Source: Bacteroidia bacterium (lineage in GTDB: Bacteria; Bacteroidota; Bacteroidia; Bacteroidales; GWF2-35-48). Taken from it: DNA of 53,215 nucleotides. Position numbers and translations under genes: made by a program. Positions 1 to 8,000 of this stretch are shown piece by piece. The stretch spans positions 1 through 53,215 of the forward strand of contig JACREX010000240.1 of NCBI GenBank assembly GCA_016212695.1, in the 5' to 3' direction. The notes below the pieces were generated by a model. That model searched no databases. It was not told the DNA's origin and saw only the letters and a list, made by a program, of their open reading frames with translations. The number at the start of each line of letters is the position of its first letter. The first letter of the stretch is position 1.

Positions 1-32
1 AAAAATTAAAATAATACAAACGCACCAGTTGG

Positions 33-141
33 TAACATAGCGCAAGCCCCATGCCGCAATGGATTGACAACGCTAAGCTGCTCCGCAGCTATGCGCGATT
101 GAAATAAGGTATTGCGGCACGTTGCCTGCGCTCGACCGTTA
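33..141. other. attC-like imperfect palindrome, copy 1
   Basis: Seen: the element starts with TAAC (33-36) and ends with GTTA (138-141). AGCGCA (39-44) pairs with TGCGCT (127-132) and TGCCGCAAT (52-60) pairs with ATTGCGGCA (111-119). An inner stem AGCTG/CAGCT (76-80/86-90) is nested inside CGC/GCG. An unpaired CGACC (133-137) sits just before GTTA. The element at 3113-3215 shares the TAAC-2 nt-stem start, the ACGCTA...ATGCGCG core and the CGACCGTTA end. Known: integron attC sites are imperfect palindromes with inverted TAAC/GTTA cores and extrahelical bases. Inferred: this is the recombination site at the left edge of a cassette. No integrase is in the window, so attC-like is as far as I go. 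Confidence 0.62.
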
Positions 142-165
142 TGGGCAATTCATGAGACTGTCACC

Positions 166-195
166 TTGAAATGAGGATTTTTATTATTAGTTTTG
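166..195 (+). promoter_or_regulatory. Bacteroidota-type promoter inside the cassette
   Basis: TTG at 166-168 and TAGTTTTG at 188-195 (consensus TAnnTTTG) are 19 nt apart, which fits the Bacteroidota primary sigma factor spacing. Transcription would start near 202, about 30 nt before the ATG at 233. It lies downstream of the GTTA end of the left palindrome, so the cassette seems to bring its own promoter. Confidence 0.6.
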
Positions 196-232
196 TCAAA
201 CAGTATTAATTATAAAATAAAGAGATAACAAA

Positions 233-1450
233 ATGAGAGAATTAGGAATTATTGCACAAATAGAAAATAACCCTGAATTATTTGGTAAAGCAACATATTA
301 CTTTCAAGATATGGTAAATTATGGTAAAGAATTACCTGTTAAAATATATGTTTTTTCTCCTGTTGATTGGTTAGACAATTCAAATATTATCATAGCATAT
401 TATTATGAAGATGGATTATGGAAGAAAATAAAAAGAAGTATCCCAAATCTAATTTATGACAGATTTACTGCAAAAACAAAATTTGAAAATGATAGAATTG
501 AAATATTTAGAAATTTCCTAATAAATAATAATTATAATTTTCTTATTAATCCATCATTATCGGAACTATTAAAAAATAAAATAAAATTTCATGATTATCT
601 AATAAATAATAATTTTCCAACTATTCATGGTTTTAAAATTTCAGATTTAACTATGGATATTATTGAAACTCTTTTCAAATATAATGATACTATATATATA
701 AAGCCAATATTTGGTTCAGGAGGTTTTGGTATAGCAATCTGTGAAAAGGAGGATGATAAAATAATTTTAAAAATAGATAAGGAGATACATACTTTTGATT
801 ATAGCAATATTATTAATGAAATATTAAATAGATTTAATAATGACTATTTTATTCAATCAAAAGTTCATACAATTAATTATGAAAATTCACCTTATGACAT
901 TCGGGTTCTTGTACAAAATTATGGAAATCAAAATTATGAAATAACAGGGATGGCAGTTCGTATGGGACAGAAAAATTCTTGGGTTTCTAATTTAAACTCA
1001 GGCGGTAAAGGCTATGCTTTTGAAGAACTTGAGCCTTTCTTTTATGAAACATATCAAATAAATGATTTAAGGAATAAAATATCTCAAATTTGTATAGATT
1101 GTTGCTATAATTTAGACAAGCAATTTGGTAGTTTTGTAGAAATCGCTTTTGATATTCTTTTAACACTTGACAAAGGTCCAATTATTATTGAAGGTAATTC
1201 CAAGCCTGCCCGTTGGGTGTTTAATACGATTGCAGATAATTATCAGGCAAATAGTGAACAAGAAATTAAATACAAAGAATTGAGACGTAAAACAGTTATT
1301 CTTCCTTTAATCTATGTAAGTAACAATAAATTTAATAATATGGAAACTAAAATTGAAATTATTACATCTGACAATGAAGTCAAAATTTGTCAATCACTAG
1401 ATTTATTTAAATGGTTAAATACTGATAAAATAATATGGTGTAACAGTTGA
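233..1450 (+). CDS. ATP-grasp ligase, YheC/YheD-like
   Basis: The 405-residue protein has the layout of YheC/YheD-type ATP-grasp proteins. An N-terminal part contains VKIYVFSP (36-43) and PNLIYDRF (71-78). A central ATP-grasp fold follows, with a nucleotide-binding lysine in YIKP (about 157) and a glycine-rich loop GSGGFG (161-166), then SPYDIRV and late acidic/Asn residues in VEIAFD and IIEGNS that would bind Mg-ATP. Known: ATP-grasp enzymes join a carboxylate to an amine or thiol through an acyl-phosphate; YheC/D are known as spore-coat-associated proteins in Bacillus, but this is not a spore former, so the substrate here is unknown. The gene is very AT-rich compared with the DNA after 3252. 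It is first in a three-gene cassette, 28 nt before the next gene. A role as a peptide or amino-acid ligase for the EACC1/caspase pair is only inferred. Confidence 0.8.
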   Translation: MRELGIIAQIENNPELFGKATYYFQDMVNYGKELPVKIYVFSPVDWLDNSNIIIAYYYEDGLWKKIKRSIPNLIYDRFTAKTKFENDRIEIFRNFLINNNYNFLINPSLSELLKNKIKFHDYLINNNFPTIHGFKISDLTMDIIETLFKYNDTIYIKPIFGSGGFGIAICEKEDDKIILKIDKEIHTFDYSNIINEILNRFNNDYFIQSKVHTINYENSPYDIRVLVQNYGNQNYEITGMAVRMGQKNSWVSNLNSGGKGYAFEELEPFFYETYQINDLRNKISQICIDCCYNLDKQFGSFVEIAFDILLTLDKGPIIIEGNSKPARWVFNTIADNYQANSEQEIKYKELRRKTVILPLIYVSNNKFNNMETKIEIITSDNEVKICQSLDLFKWLNTDKIIWCNS

Positions 1451-1478
1451 AAAAAATGAAACTCCATCAACTGAAAGC

Positions 1479-1694
1479 ATGGGAGCAATTGAAACAGTAT
1501 TAATTTTATTTATTGCCGCTCGTCCTTTACTCATTGAGGTTGTTAAATCAATTAATGTGTGGTTAAAAGAGCGCAAACCCAAAGCTACTGTTAAAATAAC
1601 TGACAAGGAAACTGGCCAAAGTTTTGAAATGAGTTTAGAAAATGTAAAAGACATTGATAAAACAATTGACAAAATTGTTTCTAAAATTAAATAA
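1479..1694 (+). CDS. Small EACC1-like membrane-associated protein
   Basis: This 71-residue protein has a hydrophobic N-terminal helix (about 4-22: ETVLILFIAARPLLIEVV), then VWLKERKP, then a charged two-strand/helix unit with TVKITDKETGQSFEMSLENV and a C-terminal amphipathic helix. The pattern of a hydrophobic helix, W-L-basic cluster, T-V-x-I-T strand and G-x-x-x-E-hydrophobic-S strand resembles the 'effector-associated constant component' EACC1, a small protein described beside caspase, trypsin-like and other effectors in bacterial conflict systems. The stop codon lies 2 nt before the caspase start, so the two are almost surely translated together. The ATG at 1479 is the only plausible start in the frame, which is open from 1434. 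The assignment rests on recall of the family pattern, not an alignment. Confidence 0.55.
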   Translation: MGAIETVLILFIAARPLLIEVVKSINVWLKERKPKATVKITDKETGQSFEMSLENVKDIDKTIDKIVSKIK

Positions 1695-1696
1695 GT

Positions 1697-3091
1697 ATGT
1701 TATCTTTTAATTTTAATGAGAGCCATGTTATTCTAATTGGTATGAAATCATATAAGGATCGTAGCCTTATCCAATTGCCAGCAGTTGAGAATAACATTAA
1801 AGAATTAAAAAATGTACTTTCAGACAAAACAATTATTGGTTTACCTGAAAATAATATTCATACTATTTTTAATGAAAAGGACATAACTAAAATTGGAAAG
1901 GAAATAAGTAAAATTGCTAGTCAAACAAAAGATACATTATTAATTTATTACGCTGGTCATGGAAAATTAAATGATGATGGGGATTTATGCTTAACTGTTA
2001 AAGGTACTGATTGTAGCGTTTTAGATATTACTTCTTTGCCTTTCAAATCTCTTAAAAGTATCGTACAAAAAAGTCCTGCCCAAAAAAAAATCGTAATTAT
2101 AGATTGTTGTTTCAGTGGTAGGGCAATTAATTTTATGAGCAATACAATGAGTGCTGTTGAAACTACTCATTTAGCAGGTACATATCTTATCACATCTGTT
2201 TCAAGTAATAAATTATCAAAAGCTTTTGATAAAGATAATATGTATACGGGCTTTACAAGTGTTTTAATTAAAACTCTTAAACAAGGACTAAATGTTTATC
2301 GAAAGTGTTTAACACTTAAAGAAATTTATAATAATATCAAAAATGATGATACAATTTTTAATGAACCACAAAATGCCTCAAGCCAAACAATTGATGAATT
2401 CGTCTTTGCTTTTAATAAACAATTTATAAAAAACGATTTTGAACAAGTAAATGATGAATTAATTTCTAATAAAAATACTAAAATATGTAGTTTGCAATTG
2501 GATTATTTGAGAGAGATTGAACAAAAAAATGGACAGAATAGACAAAGATTTGTTTCTCTATCAAATGAAAATTTGGAATATTTAGGTTTGAAAGAGGGTG
2601 ATTGGGTTGAATTAGAATTTATTTCAAATAACAAAATCACAAAAGAATATGCAACAACTTTTTCAAAGCCTCTATTTTCAGAATGTTCAGTACTTATGCC
2701 GCTTGTTGTTAGACATTTGCTTTCATTAGATAGTACCTTGAAAAATGAAGATTATAAATTAATTATACGAAAAGCAAAATTGGATGATGTTTCGTATATT
2801 ATTATATCAAGTGATCAATATATTACAAATACAAGTATTCCTCCTGATATAGATAATATGCCTGAAGATTTTCCAATCATTTGTATAAGGAACTTTGAAT
2901 TTGACAGGTTAAGGATTCATTCATTTGATAAAGTTAAAATAAATATTTTTAATACATTAGGTCAAAATTTTGAATTAATCATGCGAGCAATAAAGTATCA
3001 TGATAATCCAGGAAGAGCTATTATTGGAATATCTAAATCATTTTTAAAATTTGAGAAACCTTATAAAATAAAAATTGAAAAGATAATTTGA
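1697..3091 (+). CDS. Caspase-like (C14) protease with unknown C-terminal region
   Basis: The 464-residue protein has an N-terminal caspase/metacaspase fold (about 8-200). The catalytic His is H88 in YYAGHG and the catalytic Cys is C138 in DCCFSG. A p10-like part follows (GTYLITSVSS, then YTGFTSVLIKTLKQG). No signal peptide or membrane segment is visible, so it is probably cytoplasmic, perhaps held at the membrane by the small protein encoded just upstream. Residues about 260-464 match no family I recognise. They contain LGLKEGDWVELEF (296-308), a phrase typical of double-psi-barrel or AbrB-like strands, and a possible second unit near the C-terminus (FDKVKINIFN ... PGRAIIGIS). Known: bacterial caspase homologues act as executioners in several anti-phage and conflict systems. 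The gene shares the cassette's strong AT bias and ends 22 nt before the right-hand palindrome. Confidence 0.85.
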   Translation: MLSFNFNESHVILIGMKSYKDRSLIQLPAVENNIKELKNVLSDKTIIGLPENNIHTIFNEKDITKIGKEISKIASQTKDTLLIYYAGHGKLNDDGDLCLTVKGTDCSVLDITSLPFKSLKSIVQKSPAQKKIVIIDCCFSGRAINFMSNTMSAVETTHLAGTYLITSVSSNKLSKAFDKDNMYTGFTSVLIKTLKQGLNVYRKCLTLKEIYNNIKNDDTIFNEPQNASSQTIDEFVFAFNKQFIKNDFEQVNDELISNKNTKICSLQLDYLREIEQKNGQNRQRFVSLSNENLEYLGLKEGDWVELEFISNNKITKEYATTFSKPLFSECSVLMPLVVRHLLSLDSTLKNEDYKLIIRKAKLDDVSYIIISSDQYITNTSIPPDIDNMPEDFPIICIRNFEFDRLRIHSFDKVKINIFNTLGQNFELIMRAIKYHDNPGRAIIGISKSFLKFEKPYKIKIEKII

Positions 3092-3112
3092 AAAGATAAA
3101 TGAACATGCCCA

Positions 3113-3215
3113 TAACAAGGGGCGTAGCACCATATTTTTTTTATTTAAACGCTAGGGCTGACGCCCATGCGCGTAGGTCTAAGGTAAAAAAAACGGTGCC
3201 AGCCCCCGACCGTTA
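3113..3215. other. attC-like imperfect palindrome, copy 2
   Basis: Seen: TAAC (3113-3116) and GTTA (3212-3215; GTTAGGC fits the integron core GTTRRRY). GGGGC/GCCCC (3119-3123/3202-3206) and GCACC/GGTGC (3127-3131/3195-3199) pair, followed by an A/T arm and a nested ACGC..GGGC/GCCC..GCGT hairpin (about 3149-3173). The unpaired CGACC (3207-3211) before GTTA is identical to copy 1, while the stem sequences differ. Conserved fold with changed stem sequence is what a structure-recognised recombination site would show. It marks the right edge of the AT-rich cassette. It could instead be a repeat family of unknown mechanism. Confidence 0.62.
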
Positions 3216-3251
3216 GGCTTATATAATTAATAGTCTATATAAAAAAAGAAA

Positions 3252-4505
3252 ATGGATTTATCACAACACGAAATAGAAAAAAGAGTTTCAGTTTTAAAAG
3301 TCGTCAGCATTTTTTCCCAGACATCGGAAGATCACCTGAAAGAGATTGCCAAACTCTTCTCAAGCGTGAAATTTCAGGCAGACGAAAAAATTTTTGAAAA
3401 AGGCGATCCTGGCGATTCTATGTATATCATTTCTTCCGGCAGCGTTAAAATACACGATGGCACCCACGTTTTTATCACTCTTTTTGCAGAACAGTCTTTC
3501 GGCGAATTTGCATTGATCGATGCAAAGGTCCGGACAGCCTCCGCCACTGCCGTTGAAGAAGCTGAACTCCTGCGGCTCGACCAGCGTACTTTCTTTTCTA
3601 TATATGAACGGAACATTGAATTCTCAAGGGGCGTGCTTAAATCTATCGTAAAAAGGTTCAACGATAAGGATTTTCTTGAAGCGCAGCTAACACAGCAAAA
3701 GAAAGAGATTGAAGAAAAGAATAAAGAGATTGAAGAAAAAAACAAAGACATCACGGATAGTATCCGGTATGCTAAAAGAATACAGCAGGCTCTGCTTTAT
3801 TTCGACCCCAAAATCAACAGTATCGTTCCGGAGTCTTTTATCTATTTCAGACCAAAAGATATTGTAAGCGGAGACTTCTACTGGGTTAAATTGATAGATC
3901 GTGCAAAAGTATTGATCGCAACAGCCGCTGATTGTACTGGGCATGGAGTACCCGGCGCTTTCATGAGCATGCTTGGCGTTACTGCATTAAATGAAATATG
4001 TAACCGGCCGGATATTAAACATGCAAACGAAGTCCTGAATAAATTAAGAAATTATATCATTAAATCATTAAACCAGACAGGCAAAGAAGGAGAACAAAAA
4101 GACGGTATGGATATTGCCATGGTAGCTTTTCATTATGATGTCGGGAAACTCGAGTTCTCAGGAGCAAACAACCCGCTGATCGTGATACGTAACAATGAAA
4201 TAATCGAATATGACGGCGATCCTATGCCTATCGGGATACACGACCGGGTTGATATTCCTTTTACAAATTATGAAATTGATGTTCAGAAGAGCGATATTGT
4301 TTATCTGTTTTCTGACGGGTTCCCTGACCAGTTTGGCGGAGAAAGGGGGAAAAAGTATATGTATAAGCGTTTTAAAGAATTTTTATTGCGGATACACGAT
4401 AAACCTATGGCTGAGCAAAGAGAACTCATAGAACAGGAGTCGGTTACATGGCGGGGCGCTCTTGAACAGATCGATGACCAGCTTATTATGGGTATTAAAT
4501 TTTAA
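3252..4505 (+). CDS. cNMP-binding / SpoIIE-type PP2C phosphatase
   Basis: The 417-residue cytoplasmic protein has three parts. A cyclic-nucleotide-binding domain (about 12-135) carries the phosphate-binding cassette FGEFALIDAKVRTAS (G84, E85, R94). A coiled coil follows (about 143-170, repeated KEIEEKN). The SpoIIE/RsbU-type phosphatase (about 175-417) has metal-binding acidic residues in SGDFYW (D208), DCTGHGVPGAF (D227), QKDGMD and SDGFPDQFGG. Known: such phosphatases dephosphorylate anti-anti-sigma or other partner-switching proteins in response to a sensor domain. Binding of cAMP or another nucleotide as the input is inferred. The coding sequence is clearly less AT-rich than the cassette upstream. 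The start is only 36 nt from the end of the attC-like element and I see no good promoter in that gap. Confidence 0.88.
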   Translation: MDLSQHEIEKRVSVLKVVSIFSQTSEDHLKEIAKLFSSVKFQADEKIFEKGDPGDSMYIISSGSVKIHDGTHVFITLFAEQSFGEFALIDAKVRTASATAVEEAELLRLDQRTFFSIYERNIEFSRGVLKSIVKRFNDKDFLEAQLTQQKKEIEEKNKEIEEKNKDITDSIRYAKRIQQALLYFDPKINSIVPESFIYFRPKDIVSGDFYWVKLIDRAKVLIATAADCTGHGVPGAFMSMLGVTALNEICNRPDIKHANEVLNKLRNYIIKSLNQTGKEGEQKDGMDIAMVAFHYDVGKLEFSGANNPLIVIRNNEIIEYDGDPMPIGIHDRVDIPFTNYEIDVQKSDIVYLFSDGFPDQFGGERGKKYMYKRFKEFLLRIHDKPMAEQRELIEQESVTWRGALEQIDDQLIMGIKF

Positions 4506-4531
4506 AATGGGTGTAAAATAGCATTATTTTG

Positions 4532-4563
4532 TTTGCAGTTATTAAAAAAAATATATAAATTTG
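4532..4563 (+). promoter_or_regulatory. Bacteroidota-type promoter for the first fibre operon
   Basis: TTTG at 4532-4535 and TAAATTTG at 4556-4563 match the -33 and -7 (TAnnTTTG) elements with 20 nt between them. The predicted transcript starts near 4570 and reads the T9SS protein and the first giant fibre gene. Confidence 0.7.
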
Positions 4564-4585
4564 GGAAAATTAAATTTCTAACATT

Positions 4586-5071
4586 ATGAAAAAAATAACA
4601 ATAATCATCATCGGCTTATTAAGCTACCATGTTGCTTTTTGCCAGAGCCTGGCTCCTGAAGTAATATCTTCCTCAGGCAATTATTTTGAAAATGGTACTG
4701 TTTCGCTAAGTTGGACATTGGGCGAACCGGTTATCGAAACGGATTCTGCCGGCGGGCATATCCTTACGCAGGGGTTCCAGCAATCAAGATATGACATTGT
4801 TGTAGTTGAAAACATTGAAGAAAATCTGAATATATCCCTGTATCCGAATCCTACCTCTCAATTGCTGAATCTTGACTGGGAAATTCCCGGCAATGCAGCA
4901 GTTTTAATTGAATTGATAGATATGCAGGGGAAAAAACTGATTGACAAATCTTATATGGAAAACAAATCAAAAAAACAACTTAATTTATCTAATTATCCTG
5001 CAGCCGATTATTTTGTCAGAATTTCTTCCGGTAACAAACTTGTAAAAACATTCAAAGTTACAAAACATTAA
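4586..5071 (+). CDS. Small secreted protein with T9SS type A sorting domain
   Basis: The 161-residue protein has a signal peptide (about 1-19, ending FCQS) and a short middle section (about 20-75) with a VSLSWTLGEPV...GGHILTQGFQQ pattern often seen just ahead of T9SS tails. A C-terminal sorting domain (about 80-161) begins at LYPNPTSQ and ends FKVTK. Known: T9SS tails direct proteins across the outer membrane and are usually removed as the cargo is attached to the surface or released. The mature part would be only about 60 residues, so it is a linker or adaptor rather than an enzyme. Its stop is 12 nt before the giant collagen-like gene, so the two are co-transcribed; a role in surface display of the fibre is inferred. 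Confidence 0.82.
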   Translation: MKKITIIIIGLLSYHVAFCQSLAPEVISSSGNYFENGTVSLSWTLGEPVIETDSAGGHILTQGFQQSRYDIVVVENIEENLNISLYPNPTSQLLNLDWEIPGNAAVLIELIDMQGKKLIDKSYMENKSKKQLNLSNYPAADYFVRISSGNKLVKTFKVTKH

Positions 5072-5083
5072 ACTTAAAGTTTT

Positions 5084-8000
5084 ATGAAAAAAAATATTCT
5101 TGCCCTTGCTTTATTGCTGGGTGCAATGGTTGTGTCTTTTGCACAATCTCCGATGGCCTTCAAATACCAGGCTATAGCCCGCAGCAGCACGGGCGATGTA
5201 ATCGCAAACCAGGCGGTGAGTTTTAAAATAAGTATTCTCGAGGGTAGTTCAACGGGAACAGTCGTATATTCGGAAGAGCACGCAGCCACAACCAATATTT
5301 TTGGACTGGTTAATCTTACTATCGGTAACGGGAATAACCCGACAGGAAATTTCTCAACAATCAGTTGGGGCACATCATCCTATTACATAAAAATTGAAAT
5401 GGACCCGGCAGGAGGCATTGCTTATACAGAAATGGGTACGTCCCAGTTATTATCAGTACCCTATGCTTTGTATGCAGCCAGCGGGACACAGGGGCCGCAG
5501 GGGCCTGCCGGAAATGACGGATTGAACGGTCAGGATGGAGTAAGTATTACAACAACATTGATTCAAAACGATACCTTGTATATTACGCTCTCCAATGGTA
5601 ATACGCTCAATGCAGGCTATGTTGTGGGGCCGCAGGGTTTACAGGGATTGCAAGGCATACAGGGTGATCAGGGAGTACAGGGTAATACCGGACAGGACGG
5701 AGTGAGTATAAGTAATTCATATATACTCAACGACAGTTTATTTTTAGTTTTATCGAACAGTACTACGATTAATGCAGGTTATGTGAGAGGCGCACAGGGG
5801 CCGCAGGGATTACAGGGTACTGCCGGAAATGACGGACAAAATGGTGTCAATGGTATTTCCATTCTCTGGTTGGGAAATTTAGCCACAGCGCCATCAACAC
5901 CCTCCTTGAACAATGCTTATTACAACACAACCGATAAAAAATCATATATCTTTAATGGTACATCATGGGACATACTTGCACAAGACGGTGCTGATGGCAA
6001 CTCTGGCCCAATCGGTCCACAGGGACCAGCCGGCGCTGCAGGAACAGGTCTTACTAACCGCGGAGCATGGGTAACAGGTACAGATTATAATCCCAGTGAT
6101 TATGTCTTTGACCGTTCCACAAATGAGCCATTAGTCAACTCAATGTGGATATGCCAGGCTACTGCTACTTTTAATTCGACCATTCAGCCTTACTTAGACA
6201 ATACAAACTGGATAGAGTTCCAGGCGCCAGCCGGACAAAACGGTATTTCGCTCACCTGGCTCGGCACATTTGCAACTGCTCCGTCAAGCCCTCAATTGAA
6301 TTTTGCATATTATAATTCATCGGATAAAAAATCATATGTGTGGAATGGAGCAGCTTGGGATGTCATTGCACAGGATGGAGTTGACGGAGTACAGGGACCG
6401 CAGGGTATCCAGGGAGAACCAGGGCTTCAGGGTATTCAGGGAGATCAGGGGACTGCCGGGATAAATGGTGTTGATGGCATTTCTGTTTCATGGCTTGGTA
6501 CGTTGGCTACAGCACCCTCTAGTCCTGCATTAAATCAGGCATATTATAATTCCACAGATAAAAAATCTTACATTTATAATGGCGCTTCATGGGATATTCT
6601 CGCTCAGGACGGCACGAATGGTGTACAGGGACCGCAAGGTATTCCGGGCAATCAGGGACCTGCCGGAACGGATGGTTTATCTGTTTACTGGCTTGGGACT
6701 TTATCATCTGCTCCTGCTACTCCGAATATAAACTATGCCTATTATAATTCCACTGATAAAGTATCCTATATTTTTGACGGCGAAATCTGGCAGATTCTTG
6801 CACAAGATGGTATTCAGGGTCCTTCAGGACAAAATGGTGTTTCAATCTCCTGGCTTGGAGGATTTATTACTGCTCCGGCTACTCCTTCTTTAAACCAGGC
6901 GTATTATAACATTACTGATAAAAAATCATATGTTTTTGATGGCAACACATGGCAGGTTCTTGCTCAGGACGGAATTGACGGCGCTCAGGGACCGCAGGGC
7001 TTACAGGGTTTACAGGGAGATCAGGGTATTCAGGGCATTCCCGGTCTCAATGGCATCTCTGTCTCTTGGCTGGGTACTTATTCTTCTGCACCTTCCAGCC
7101 CGACACTGAATCAGGCGTACTATAATTCTACAGATAAAATATCATATATCTTTGATGGTAATACATGGCAGATTCTCACACAGGATGGTAATACAGGGCC
7201 GCAGGGTATTCAGGGGCCTATTGGAGTTACCGGAACAAATGGACAAGACGGTATATCAATAGCCTGGCTCGGTACTTATGCTTCTGATCCTCCTTCCCCT
7301 TCTTTAAACCAGGCGTATTATAATTCTACCGATAAAAAATCGTATATCTGGAATGGCTCGGCCTGGCAAGTAATCGCACAAGACGGCGCTCAGGGACCTC
7401 AGGGAATTCAGGGCATACAGGGGCTTACCGGAAACAATGGCATATCAATTTCATGGCTTGGCACATTGGCAACAGCGCCCTCAAGTCCCACATTAAATCA
7501 GGCATATTATAATTCCACTGATAAAAAATCTTACATTTATAATGGAAGTTCATGGCAGACACTTGCGCAGGACGGATTGACCGGATCTCAGGGGCCGCAG
7601 GGAATACAAGGCATACAAGGTATTCAGGGTATTCAGGGGCCTATAGGTATTTCAGTTTCATGGCTGGGTTCCTTTGCAACAGCTCCCTCAAGTCCTGCAT
7701 TAAATCAGGCATATTATAATACAACCGATAAAAAATCATATATTTACGATGGAACACAATGGCAGATAATTGCCCAGGATGGAGCCACCGGCGCTACAGG
7801 TTCTACGGGTGCGGCAGGAACAAACGGTATTTCCATTTCATGGTTAGGTACTTTTGCTTCTGCACCCGGCAGCCCTACACTGAATCAGGCTTACTATAAT
7901 TCAACGGATAAAAAATCATATATCTATGATGGCGGTTCATGGCAAACACTGGCACAAGATGGATCTAATGGTGCAAACGGCACAAACGGAAAAACTGTTT

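Noticed and set aside
1-3215. A complete integron
   Set aside because: No integrase gene and no attI are in the window; only attC-like elements are seen, so the claim is limited to a cassette-like block.
3374-3754. 126-residue Ser-rich minus-strand ORF in the cNMP/SpoIIE gene
   Set aside because: It is an antisense shadow of a well-supported gene, with no recognisable domain.
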